From Neovahlkampfia damariscottae (Eukaryota > Heterolobosea > Selenaionea > Neovahlkampfiida > Neovahlkampfiidae): a stretch of 64,000 bases of DNA. Below, in pieces: positions 54,164 to 64,000 of this stretch (the first letter of the stretch is position 1; each line of letters starts with the position of its first letter). The notes under the pieces are model-generated. The model was not told the DNA's origin and made no database searches. It saw only the letters and a program-made list of their open reading frames with translations. The position numbers and the translations under genes were made by a program. The stretch lies in NCBI GenBank assembly GCA_016618085.1, contig JABLTG010000049.1:881-64880 (forward strand), given 5' to 3'.

Positions 54164-55702
54164 TTAATCATCTTCTTTTCTGCATATACCACATGTCCAT
54201 GCATATTTGAAACTATCCCATGAAAATAATCCAACAATCATACTTTTGAAATTTTAGATAAAGTTGATTTACCTTAACTCTGCCAATACACACCAATATA
54301 AATAATAAGGAGCTTGAAAAATGTATAATTGAACTGATAAGATATCCTTTCCGATGAGAACTTCCAAGCAAAAAATACAAAATCCTATCATTAATGTAGG
54401 GATCAATATGAATGTGAAAAGGAGAACCAGCAGCATATACTCAAAAAAAATTAAGAATAAAAAAATAAATGATACGTTTTCTCTGAAAATTTTCACAACT
54501 TTTACCATGAATTTGTCAAATTTATGAGCTGTAATGAAGATTTTCAATGATTGTATGACCAAGAATATTTGATATCCAATCGTACAAAAAATTACGACAA
54601 TCACCCAAACACCAAGCAGATAAAATATAACTGTTCTTTTTCCTTCAAATATTAAAATATAACTTCCATAAAAAATGACTCCAATCATGCCAAAAATGAT
54701 GTAAAATAGCAGAGCAAAAACAATCTTAACATATGTCGAGATTGAATAATATTTCAAACCTAAATTTGTTGATTTTTGATAAATGTGTTCCCATAAAATA
54801 ATAATCATATTGAAGGACAAACAAACCATGGCTCCACAAAAATACCCAACTGCATTTGATACTCGAAGCACAGTAATTGAAGCTAAATCAAAAATTATTG
54901 ATGCACTAATGGGTATATTCAATAAAAATACAGTTGATGTCACCCATGACCTGATGGAGAATAAATCAAAATAAGTCATTTTCCAAGTTTTTCTTTTCCT
55001 CTCTCTAACTATTTTGATGACATCTGGAAAAATTAAAGTTGTCAAAACCAAAATTCCTGAGAGAATAAATCCTATTAAAGGAGGTATTCTTGAGTAACTA
55101 TAATAAAACCAATATATGTATTTGTGAGTAAAATCATCAGAAAAATAAAAAATATTATCATTCCAAAAATAACATAAAGGTAATTCTGGTTTATAGTATA
55201 CACATGTGGATTCAGTTGAACAATATTGATTCATCCTAAAAAATTTACATTTTTTTGTTGGTAAAAATATTTCTTTGTTTGGTTTTTCACAAAGTGTACA
55301 ATATCTTTGAAGTGAATAATGTCTTTCTGATGATATTTGACGTATTTTTAATGACAATGATGAATTCATTGACATATTTAAATAAATTGGTGAAAATTCA
55401 CCACAAAAATATTGTTCACAAGGATTTTCAATTTTTGAATTATTCCAAAAGTTTTTATCCAAAAAATTAAAGGTTGAACATAAATCTAAACTTCCTAATG
55501 TATCTTTTTGTTCAGTTACAGGTGTCACATAAATTGAGTATCCAAACAATTCACCTGGAACATCATCAAAAGCAAATTCTGGAAAGAAGATGTGTTTATA
55601 TGTCGTGTTTATGTTTCTGGTTTCAGTTATATTTGATGGTATGAGATATAGTGGTCTACTAAGACCGTAGCAAAACAGCAGCAGAACCAAAAACCGATAC
55701 AT
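54164..55702 (-). CDS. Secreted-start, cysteine-rich ectodomain, seven-TM receptor-like protein
   Basis: Predicted 502-aa protein; exons 54273-55702 and 54164-54242 (intron 30 nt). A signal peptide (MYRFLVLLLFCYGLS) leads an ectodomain of about 195 residues with a dozen cysteines and many N-glycosylation sites (NIT, NTT, NMS, NSS). About seven hydrophobic helices follow to residue 475, with a C-terminal tail encoded mainly by the second exon and containing another Cys pair (CGICRKED). The topology is like Frizzled-type or other cysteine-rich-domain receptors, but the ten-cysteine Frizzled pattern is not met and the KTxxxW tail motif is missing. Ligand and coupling unknown. An inverse CCAAT lies about 12-20 bases before the ATG. 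Confidence 0.7.
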
Positions 55703-55995
55703 CTATCACTTTGTCCAATCAAAATATTTTCAGAAATGGTCATCGAACATAATAAACAAATATCTCAGTTTTTTCATTTTCCTTTGAAATGTAACGAACA
55801 ACAATATAGTGATGAAATTTGTCAAACAAATAATTATTTTTGCTCCAACAGAACGCTGCTCAAATTTCTGGTGACAACGGAAAACAAATACAAAATTTGT
55901 TGGTTTGGTTTCTTTTTTTCCTTGCTGTGAATTGTCCTATTTTAGAAATCATTTTTTCATTGGTCAAGTTCATCCAAAAAATCAGTTACACAAAC
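55703..55995. promoter_or_regulatory. Divergent promoter: seven-TM gene / CBS gene
   Basis: A 293-base gap. CCAATCA at 55715-55721 lies next to the left gene, and ATTGG at 55959-55963 lies 33 bases before the CBS start. Short open frames here lack any protein-like composition. Confidence 0.45.
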
Positions 55996-56474
55996 ATGTC
56001 AAAAGTAAAAGCAAGTGATGTTATGCTCCCAATAAAAGATGTTATTGTTGTAAAAGAAGATGACTTGACTCAAAAAGCCTGTGGAGAACTTATTCAAAAG
56101 AGAATTGGATCAGTCCTCGTAAAAAATAAATCTGGAGAATATATTGGAATAATCACAAAAAGTGATGTTGTTGATGCTGTTTGGGTTGGAAAAATGCACC
56201 ACGAAACCGCAACTTACGTCAAAGGTAATTTTCCTCTTTTTTTTGATCTCTTCAAGATATTATGACTTATGGATTAATTGCTGTTCAAGCAGACGATGAT
56301 ATTCAAAAAGTTATTGATTTCATGCAAAATTCAAATGTTCATCATGTTGCTGTTAAAGATTTCGAAAAAACAATTGTTGGTTTAATCAGTGCAAGAGATG
56401 TTGCTAAATATTTAATGAAAAATGAAAAAGATGATCAAAGTTTACTTTTCAAAATCTTTGGTGTCAAAAAATAA
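55996..56474 (+). CDS. Two-CBS-domain protein
   Basis: Predicted 148-aa protein; exons 55996-56224 and 56257-56474. It consists of little more than one CBS pair (Bateman module): VMLPIKDVIVVKEDDLTQKA, GSVLVKNKSGEYIGIITKSDV, then IMTYGLIAVQADDDIQKVIDFM, HHVAVKDFEKTIVGLISARDV. Such stand-alone pairs bind AMP, ATP, NAD or SAM and regulate partner proteins. The intron splits the module between the two CBS repeats. No targeting signal was seen. A frame upstream of the ATG is open for part of the gap but is not needed for the domain. Confidence 0.85.
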
Positions 56475-56657
56475 AAACCTTGTTAAACTTTAAAAAATGG
56501 CTTTTAAACTCCCATAATATTTAAACATTATATTTTTCACAACAAAAAAATAATTTTCTTTATTAGAAGGGACAATGATGAAAACTTGCGTGATTTTCGT
56601 TGATTCGGAATAATGATCCGAAATTTATAACATTGTAATCCTGAAAAAAATATTTTT

Positions 56658-58230
56658 TTATTTTTCTGTTAATGTCAACAAAGTTTCTTTGTTTGGAGTG
56701 ATATGAAACACTTGAATTGTTTTTCCTGTGAGTTTATATGAGTATTTCCATTGTTCTGAACTTGTTGGTGTCCAAAAAGTTGGTTGTTCATCAGTACCTC
56801 GAATTTCATCTTCAGTTGCATCCCAAACAGCATAACCTAAAACATGCATTAACATCAGGTTATTAGGAGCATAAAAAATACCAAAAGAAACAGATTGATA
56901 AGATGAATCTTCAGTTTGTTCTCGACTAAAAGTGTGAAATGTTCCATCTGAATGTAACAGAGCATTCATTGTTACATTATCTTTTTGATAAGTGAATGTT
57001 TTGTCAGTTTTTTTTGGTTTTGGTAAACCCATGGAGAATGTAGGTAGATTGATAGCTTCAGGTTTTGAAAGTGTATTTGGAGCTTTTGCATAAAAACTTG
57101 TATCAATTTTTTCTTCAACCAATTCCACTTCATCTATAAGATCATTATCAAAAGTTTCCAATTTTGAAAGTGCCTTTGTTACTTCTTTAATTCTTTCAAC
57201 TGTTTGTTGTCTATTTTCCATGTCACTAAAAAAAACTTCAAAAAAAAAAAAAAAAAACTCCTACATAATGTATTGTTGTAATGTACGTTTCTTATTTGTA
57301 ATTGCAATAGTACCAAGCATTACATCAATAACTATCCAAAAAAAAAATAAAAAAATAAATTTTCTTCTTTACCAGCTTTTGGGTTTTCAAAGATTATTAC
57401 ATTTTCAGGTCCAACAAAAGAAGACCATTGTTTGATGTTTTTTGCATCCGCTTCTTTATCAAAATAAGGCATATGAAGATGAAAGACTTTAAATTTTTTT
57501 TTCAACTCTGCAAACATGTCTTTTGTTGGAATGTCTTCTTTTTCAAACATTTCAAATTCATCTTTCAGTCTATCAACTTGTACTGTTTCATAAACACCTT
57601 CATCTCCAGTAAAGAAAATGAATGGTAATTCAGCAGTTCTAATATCACATTTTCTGGCATAGAAATAAGCAGCCAATTCATAAGACTCAATTCCATTTCC
57701 ACCTCCACCTCCTTCTAACCATATTTTAGAAATGAGTTCATCAATCTGTTTTCCTTGTCCAAATTCAGTTACTTTCAGTTTTTTCAATGTGAATGGTTTT
57801 CAAACCTTGAAGAGGTGCTTCGTCACTTCTTGCGTCTCCAATACCACAAAATGAAATAGAAGGATCTTTTAAGTATTCTTTTTTTATAATTTCACCATAA
57901 AACACTTTGAAAAAAATTAAAGAATTTTGAGATAACTAACTTGGTAATTTGTCATAAATTACTTTTGCCCAATCACCCATACTTCCAGTAATATCAAGCG
58001 CTAAAACTATAGGATTGGCATGATAACATGTTATTTGTTCATCAGCGTACTGTTTCGGATCACAACTTTTGTGTATAGTTTTTCTTTCAAAAACTTTGTT
58101 TGAATTTTGAGAATAAAAAGTTGAATTGTTTTTTTGTGATTTTGAAGATGTATTTACAGAGATAACATCTTTAAAATTTAAAGTTGTGATTCATTTTTTT
58201 ACCTCTGTCATAATCAGTTCCTCCACCCAT
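56658..58230 (-). CDS. von Willebrand factor A domain protein
   Basis: Predicted 462-aa protein; exons 58203-58230, 57941-58168, 57806-57904, 57373-57771, 57265-57331 and 56658-57225. A vWA fold carries the metal-binding DITGSMGDW (DxxGSxG variant of MIDAS), followed by ISFCGIGDARSDEAPLQ, GGGGGNGIESYELAAYF and FIFFTGDEGVYE. A helical segment (VIDVMLGTIAITNKKRTLQQY, then ENRQQTVERIKEV) joins a C-terminal beta-rich domain (FTYQKDNVTMNALLHSDG, YAVWDATEDEIRGTD). The last exon could be mistaken for a separate gene, because a stop follows soon after 57265 if the poly-T intron 57226-57264 is not removed; joining them restores the continuous helix. The substrate is unknown. The N terminus MGGGTD might be myristoylated (weak). 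Confidence 0.72.
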
Positions 58231-58394
58231 TCAATTAGATTTTTCTTATGAGTTTGATTGGATGAAAACTAGATGAATAGAATCATTCCAAATTTCCGAT
58301 ATTTAATATAAAATAGTTGGAATTGTTGTTTCTAAAGGATAAATTAGTTGGGGAAAAACAACCAATCAAAAACCATCAAAAAAAAACAATCAAA
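58231..58394. promoter_or_regulatory. Divergent promoter: vWA gene / DHTKD1
   Basis: 164 bases between ATGs, with the inverse CCAATCA at 58255-58261 facing the vWA gene and CCAATCA at 58362-58368 facing DHTKD1. Each is about 25 bases from its start codon. Confidence 0.55.
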
Positions 58395-61364
58395 ATGTTG
58401 AGACTGACAAAGAAAGTCAAGAAGTTCACTCTCAAACCAAAGTATGTAAATATTGGTCAATATTCAACCATAATGGGAAACGAAGAAGTTCATGGTCGTT
58501 TCGTGTCTTTAGGTAAAAACTTCAAAAAAAAAAACTAAAAAAAAAAAACAGTCCGTGCTTTTCGATATTATGGTCACTTTGAAGCTTCTCTAGATCCTTT
58601 AGATATCAATAAACCGGAGTAAATACCAAAAAAAATACTAAAAAAAAAAAGAATTCGAAAAGAACTTCATCCTGGAGTCTATGGTTTCAAAGTTATCAAT
58701 AATGAAGTTTATTTTGATTGTGATGGAGTCATAAGCATGGTAAAAATATCTAAAATTTTTTTCACAAATTTTTTTTAAGGGAGGAAAAAACCCAAAAAGA
58801 TATGCAAATTTAATGGAGATTTTAGAACATTTAAGAAATGTTTATTGTGGAAATGTAGGTTCAATGTTCATGCATTTAGTAATTTATTTCATTAAATTAA
58901 ACTGATTAGGACACTAGAGAACAGAATTGGATTGCAAATGAATTAGAATCATCTATTCATTCTTCAATGTTACCAACAGAAGAAAAGGAAGCTTATTTTT
59001 TAAAGTTACTTCAAGAATCAGAAATTTTTGATAATTTTTTAGCTAAAAAATTCCCACAAGTCAAAAGATATGGATTGGAAGGATCAGAATCAATGATGAT
59101 TGCTATTGATAGTTTATTTGAAACTATTTCAAAATCAAAAATAGAAACATTGGTTATTGGAATGCCTCACAGAGGAAGACTTAATTTTTTGAATGGGATT
59201 TTAGGATTCCCACCTCGTGCTATGTTTCATAAGATTAAAGGAAATTCAGAATTTCCAGAAGGAATTCACGGTTCTGGTGATGTTTTAAGTCACTTAGGAA
59301 TATCAACTATTCTACCTCAATATGGAAATTTGAAGATTTCTCTATTAAATAATCCATCTCATTTAGAAGCTGTAAATCCGGTTGCTATGGGAAAAACAAA
59401 AGCTAAACTTAAAGAAGGACAAAAAGCATCTTGTTTTTTGATTCATGGTGATACTGCTTTTACTGGACAAGGAATAGTTTCAGAATCATTAGGTTTAGCA
59501 AATTTACCACATTTTAAAACAGATGGTACAATCCATATGATTTTAAGTAACTTTAAAAAATCTATTCATTTTTGATTAGACAATCAACTTGGTTTTACTA
59601 CACCTTCCAAACATGCAAGATCATCAAGATACAGTGCTGATGTTGGAAAAATGATTGGAACACCAATTTTCATTGTAAATGGTGAAAATTTAACAGATGT
59701 TGAAAGAATTATGAAAATTGCAGTGAGATATAAATTAAAATTTAAAAAAGATGTTATTGTTGAAATCATGAATTACAGAAAACATGTAAGATTAATTTTC
59801 ATTTTTCATTTTTAAATTAGGGTCATAATGAATTAGATGAACCTTCATTCACTCAACCATTCATGTATAAAGTGATTAGATCAAAAGAATCAATTGCTCA
59901 AAAAACTAAAAGAGATTTAATCGTAAGTAAGAATATATTTAACAAAAAAATTGATCAGGATAGAGGTATTGTAACAGAAAAAGATTATCAAATATTTCAT
60001 GATGCAGTAAATAAAAAACTTGAAGATGAATTCAAAGAATCAAATGATTATCTCCCTGGTCAAGTATTCTTTCAAGGAAAATGGAAAGATATTCAATTTT
60101 CAGGTTTTAATGTCTCTCATAATCCTGATACTGGATACTCAGTTTCAAAACTTGAAGAAATAGGTTTACAATCTGTTAGTTATCCAAAACACTTTGAAAT
60201 TCATGAGAGATTATTAAAATATCACATTTCAACAAGAAGAAAAATGATTGAAGAAGGAAATCCTGTGGATTGGGCAACTGCAGAAGCAATGGCAATTGGA
60301 ACTTTAATCGTTGATGGAATTGATGTTAGACTTTGTGGACAAGATGTTGGTCGTGGAACTTTTTCCCAAAGACATTTAAGACTTTCAAATCAACAAACAG
60401 ATGAAAAATATGAACCATTATCAGATATCAAAGGAAGAAAAGGAGAACTTGAAATTGTACCATCTCCACTTTCAGAATTAGCTGTTTTAGGATTTGAATA
60501 TGGATATACTATTGACAATCCAAAGAATTTATCAATTTGGGAAGGTAAGATTCTTTTTTTTTTTGATCAATATTTTCAGCTCAATTTGGTGATTTTTCAT
60601 TGAATGCTATGGCAATTATTGATCAATTTATTACATGTGGAGAAGATAAATGGGCTATTCAATCTTCATTAGTAATGTTATTACCTCATGGTTTTGATGG
60701 AGCTGGTCCTGAACATAGTTCTGCTAGAATTGAAAGATATCTTCAATTATGTGATGGTGAAATCAACTCAGAAGAAGAAGAACAAAAAAATTGTAATATG
60801 TTTGTTGTTAATTGCACCACACCTGCGAATTATTTTCATGTTTTAAGACGTCAAATGGTTAATAATTATAGAAAACCTTTGATTGTCTTTTCACCAAAAA
60901 CACTCCTTCGTCATTCAAAAGCAGTTTCCCCATTATCAGATTTTTCAGAAGGAACTCAATTTCAACCAATTTTGACTGAAGAAAATAATTCTTCTGGAAT
61001 TGATCAAATTCTAATTTGTAGTGGAAAATTATATTATGAATTGACAGAAGAAAGAAAAAAGAAAAATCTTGAACATTCAACAACTATTATCAGAATTGAA
61101 CAATTTAGTCCATTTCCATATAAACAATTGAAAGAAGAATTATCAAAATATCAAAATGCAAAAGTGATCAAATATGTTCAAGAAGAACCTGAAAATATGG
61201 GTGGTTATATTTATGTTAAAACAAGATTTGAAAGATTTGAAAATGAATTTGGAATGAAATTAAAGTATGCAGGAAGAAAACCATTGTCATCACCTGCTGT
61301 TGGTATTTCTAAAGTACATAAAAAAGAACTTGCAAAATTATATGAAGATGCATTCACTTTTTGA
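58395..61364 (+). CDS. DHTKD1: 2-oxoadipate dehydrogenase E1 (DHTKD1-like)
   Basis: Predicted 907-aa thiamine-diphosphate enzyme; exons 58395-58512, 58552-58618, 58652-58739, 58780-58878, 58910-59546, 59580-59785, 59821-60544 and 60580-61364. The N terminus (MLRLTKKVKKFTLKPKYVN) is basic and fits a mitochondrial leader. E1 motifs: RFGLEG-type RYGLEGSESM, MPHRGRLNFLNG, HGDTAFTGQGIVSE, NNQLGFTTP, YRKHGHNELDEP, GQDVGRGTFSQRH and WEAQFGDF. QDVGRGTFSQRH, SPLSELAVLGFEYG and FVVNCTTPANYFHVLRRQM match the DHTKD1 branch more closely than OGDH, and length (human 919) agrees. It decarboxylates 2-oxoadipate in lysine and tryptophan breakdown; activity on 2-oxoglutarate is possible. CCAATCA lies about 27 bases before the ATG. 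Confidence 0.9.
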
Positions 61365-61413
61365 TGAAATAAATTTCTCCACATTTTTGATTTGGTTTAT
61401 TCTTATTGGTCAA

Positions 61414-62072
61414 ATGAATTTTTTGGTTGTGTTGGTTCTGTTGTTTGTTCAACACTGTTTCTCACAGTATGTTATCGAAGAAAACTATTTGAATGAAATA
61501 AAATGTCAACAACAACCAATCATGGGAAGAGCAGTAAAAAATTAAAATTAAAATAATAGTACGAATCAGGACGTTGTTTTAGAGACTATGGTAACTTTCA
61601 TAAATCTGTATCATGTAATTCTACTCATGTTACATACCACAATGAATGTGATAGTAACTGCCAGAACTGTCTTGGAGTTGTTTCAAAAATCAGAGGTTCT
61701 TGTGCTCCTGGTCATAATAATCCAGCTGCTGGGTTTTCAGAAAAATATAAATGCTCTAGACAATTACCACATATAGCTCAAAAAGGTTTTCTTTTTAAAT
61801 CCTTTTCCAATTCAAGATGTCAAGGGCTAAACAAACCAGTGATTTTTGTTCAAGATGATTATTGTTACTCTCAAAGTCAAAATGAAGTGAAAGATAATTT
61901 CAAAAGTATTACTTTTGGATCTGTCAGAATGTTTTGGAATCGCGAAAAAAGAGTTGCAAGTTTTATGTTTTTTAGTGGTGTGAAGTGTCAAGGAAATTTG
62001 AAAAGAACTATTGAAGTTTCACCTAGAAAATGTACTCCACTTGATGACTATTATATTATTGTTGGAAAATAA
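61414..62072 (+). CDS. Secreted cysteine-rich protein
   Basis: Predicted 210-aa protein; exons 61414-61533 and 61560-62072 joined across a 26-nt intron (gtaaaa...aatag). The first exon encodes a signal peptide (MNFLVVLVLLFVQHCFSQ) and the second a compact domain with about 12 cysteines (SGRCFRDYG, CDSNCQNC, GSCAPGHNN, YKCSRQL, VKCQG, PRKCTP). No family is recognised; the spacing suggests a disulfide-rich extracellular fold. Without the splice, neither part makes sense: exon 1 ends soon after at a stop, and exon 2 has no start. ATTGG lies 5 bases before the ATG. Confidence 0.68.
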
Positions 62073-62833
62073 TTCCAAATAAACAATTTTTTTTTTCCTC
62101 TTGATCTCTTCTTGTTCTCAAAAACACAAGTTCAAAAGTGGTATTGATTTGATGGAACTTTAAAAGAACATCCTTTTTTGAATTCCCATGGATCTTATGT
62201 GAACTTTTATGCGTTAAAATCGATTTTTGAAAGAAAAATTTATGAATTATTTTCAAGCTTTTTCTGAAGGTTTGGATGAAGAGCTCTTTTTAATTCTGAG
62301 AATATCAAATTTGAAATCCAAGAATTCTTCAACTGATTTGATAATTATTGTATTATTTTCATTTTCGTCGATGGACTTGTTCATTTGGAAAACAGATTTT
62401 TTGTTTTCGCCAAATTGTTGATTGGTTTATCAAATTCACCAATAAAACTTTGGTATTTTAATCAAAATCTGGATTAAGGCTACATGAAGAGTTTGAAGCA
62501 AAAAAAAACCTGACCTAAAGCTGTTGCAATTGAAAAAATAATTATTTTTTATCCCTTTTCTTTGTTTGAAACTCGAAAAAATGCAAAAATAATATTTATG
62601 ATTACAAACAATCATCTTAAGCTACAGATTTATCTTGAAAGTGTATTACACAAATAATTTGGTATTATCCACAAATTTATGAAAAGAGAATTGTTATGGT
62701 TTTTTTGAAGGTACACCTGTGAAAAACTGGCCTCATGGAACTGGTAAAAACCCTTATTTTGAGTTCTTGCAATTTTATTTTCTGGATCAACTAATTGGAT
62801 TGGTCAATTTGAATACTTGAAGTTGAAGAAACA
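62073..62833. other. 761-base gap, no confident gene
   Basis: AT-rich. A short plus-strand stretch near 62710-62760 reads as protein-like (GTPVKNWPHGTGKNPYFE) but has no start or splice partner and may be a remnant exon. CCAAT boxes at about 62421 (inverse) and 62442, and ATTGG twice at 62794-62803; the last two fit the promoter of the next gene. Confidence 0.45.
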
Positions 62834-64000
62834 ATGAAAACTGATTGTGTAATTTCTTTCAACGGTAAAATTGGTAAACCAGGAATCAATGGAACTCATG
62901 GAAATGACCAACAAAAAGCACAAGATGGTTTGAAAAAATAACCTTAAAATTTTCTGCAGGAGCATCTGGTGGGTTTCTTAAAAATGGACAAAACGGTTCT
63001 CATGGATCACATGCAACTGACGGAAGTTCTGGTACACATGCTTATGATGGTACTGATGCTCAAAATATACTCGCTTTTGTTTCAGGTTCACCTCAGAATT
63101 TAACTTGTTCAGTAAATGGAGAAAATTTGAGTTTCTCTCTTTCTGAAGGTCAATTTCTAAAAATTGAAGGTATTTAGATTATATTTAATTATTTTAGCAA
63201 GAGGAGGTGATGGTGGTGTCGGTGGAAATGGAGGAAATGGTGGAAAAGGTGGTGATGGTGGAAAGTAAAAAAAATTAAATTTCTTTAAAATTGTGTTTAG
63301 CGGTGGAAATGGAACAAATGGTATCCAAAATTCACCAGAAGCAGGTTTTGGAGGTATAGGTGGTAATGGTGGAAATGGTGGTGATGGAGGTGACGGAGGA
63401 CAGTAAAAACAAAATAAAAAATTAATAAATAATGTAGTGGTGGAAATGGTGGAAAGTAGGCATTTTTTTTTAGCATCTAACATTTAAAAAAGTGGTGGAA
63501 ATATCATAATTCAAACAAACGACGCAAAACTTCTTGCACTTATTTCAACATCGGTCGAAGGCGGAAAAGCAGGTGAAGGAGGAACAGCTGGAAGAGCAGG
63601 TTTTAATGGAAAAGCAGGTGAAGGTGGTGAAGGTGGAAAACCATTCAAATCAAAAATAAAATTACCAAATGGAGCTAATGGTGAATCTGGGACACCTGGT
63701 CACAATGGTAAATTAGGAAAAACAGGTCAAGATGGAAAAAATGGTAAAAAAGGATCTGTTACATTTCAAGTTTATGACAAAAATGGAAAATTACTTGAAA
63801 AGTCATCAGATCTTTATACAATTCATATTGAATCATTTGATATCAAACCAGTGATTGATGATGGTATTTTTGAACCAGAGGAAGAAATTGAATTGACAAA
63901 TTTCTTGATTACAAACAAAGGTGGATTGACATTGCCTGATGGTGCATTTGTTAAAATAGAATCAAAAGAAATAGTCTCTGGAGATGGATTTTTCATCTCT
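62834..64000 (+). CDS. Glycine-rich repeat protein, DUF7932-like (5' part; continues past window)
   Basis: Exons 62834-62927, 62960-63169, 63198-63264, 63301-63402, 63438-63455 (18 nt) and 63493-beyond 64000; all junctions are in phase. The N terminus (MKTDCVISFNGKIGKPGING) leads into long Gly-Gly-Asn/Asp repeats (GGVGGNGGNGG, GGNGGDGGDGG), broken by short globular stretches, then a collagen-like region (GKAGEGGEGG, GKTGQDGKNGKKG). Last is a beta-rich segment, IHIESFDIKPVIDDGIFEPE followed by TNKGGLTLPDG, typical of DUF7932 proteins in fungi and protists; this is recalled, not searched. Several introns cut between Gly-Gly-Asn units with the same phase, so repeat units can be gained exon by exon. 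Role unknown. No signal peptide seen. Confidence 0.7.

Noticed and set aside
55736-55930. Plus-strand open frame before the CBS gene
   Set aside because: Lies in the divergent promoter region, no domain, and the CBS module is complete without it.
62700-62765. Protein-like fragment with NWPHGTG in the 62 kb gap
   Set aside because: No start, stop context or splice sites that join it to a neighbour; kept only as a possible remnant exon.
63157-63483. Minus-strand proline-rich open frame (PPSPPFPPFPP type)
   Set aside because: It is the complement of the Gly-Gly-Asn repeats of the plus-strand gene and crosses its introns; no promoter motif.
1-64000. CRISPR arrays, rRNA genes, operons or other prokaryotic features
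   Set aside because: None seen; introns, tRNA structure and gene content are eukaryotic nuclear.

Overview
The window is from an AT-rich, very gene-dense nuclear genome of a free-living, probably amoeboid protist. The evidence is spliceosomal GT-AG introns in most genes, a eukaryotic elongator tRNA-Met, and eukaryote-only proteins: WAPL, HIRA, CCT theta, eIF5A, filamin, BEACH, DENN and RGS. Introns are extremely short (about 25-55 nt) and consist almost only of A/T runs. TAA, TGA and TAG all act as stops, so the code is standard. A filamin with actin-binding CH domains, a BEACH/WD protein of the LvsA/WDFY3 type, RasGEF and RGS proteins and a MHYT-adenylyl cyclase suggest an amoeba-like lifestyle (Amoebozoa, Heterolobosea or similar). 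I cannot assign the lineage from sequence alone. A 2-oxoadipate dehydrogenase E1 (DHTKD1-like) and an ACSS3-like acyl-CoA ligase, both with basic leaders, suggest a respiring mitochondrion.

Layout. 1-3.1 kb: tandem MHYT-adenylyl cyclases, the first a decayed copy cut by the window edge. 3.1-10.2 kb: a gene remnant, a small charged protein, WAPL (cohesin release), a seven-TM protein and HIRA (histone chaperone). 10.2-22.3 kb: an acidic gene remnant, a secreted protein, a 14-repeat filamin, an FHA/PP1-motif/AT-hook protein resembling Ki-67, an ACSS3-like ligase and a degenerate Ras-like protein. 22.3-31.3 kb: one giant BEACH gene with 11 exons. 31.5-39.4 kb: a B-box/HRDC protein, CCT theta, a DENN (AVL9-type)-armadillo fusion, a CCCH-PARP and a CPBP intramembrane protease. 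39.4-40.9 kb: the only clearly mobile DNA, a small inverted-repeat fossil with an integrase remnant, next to an orphan signal-peptide start. 40.9-50.9 kb: F-box/LRR, a TolB-like membrane protein, tRNA-Met, a PX-coiled-coil protein and a thioredoxin-like/RGS protein. 51-64 kb: a coiled-coil protein, F-box-RasGEF, eIF5A, a cysteine-rich seven-TM protein, a CBS protein, a vWA protein, DHTKD1, a secreted protein, a 760-base gap and the 5' part of a glycine-rich (DUF7932-like) gene that leaves the window.

Genome-wide traits seen here. Nearly every gene has a CCAAT (often CCAATCA) or its inverse within about 60 bases of the ATG, sometimes overlapping it. Divergent pairs share 110-300 bp promoters with one motif facing each gene, and convergent genes may be only 10-14 bp apart. 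Several genes contain microexons of 9, 12, 18 or 27 nt. Exon structures below were assembled by hand from splice consensus, reading frame and family motifs. They are inferences unless transcripts confirm them.
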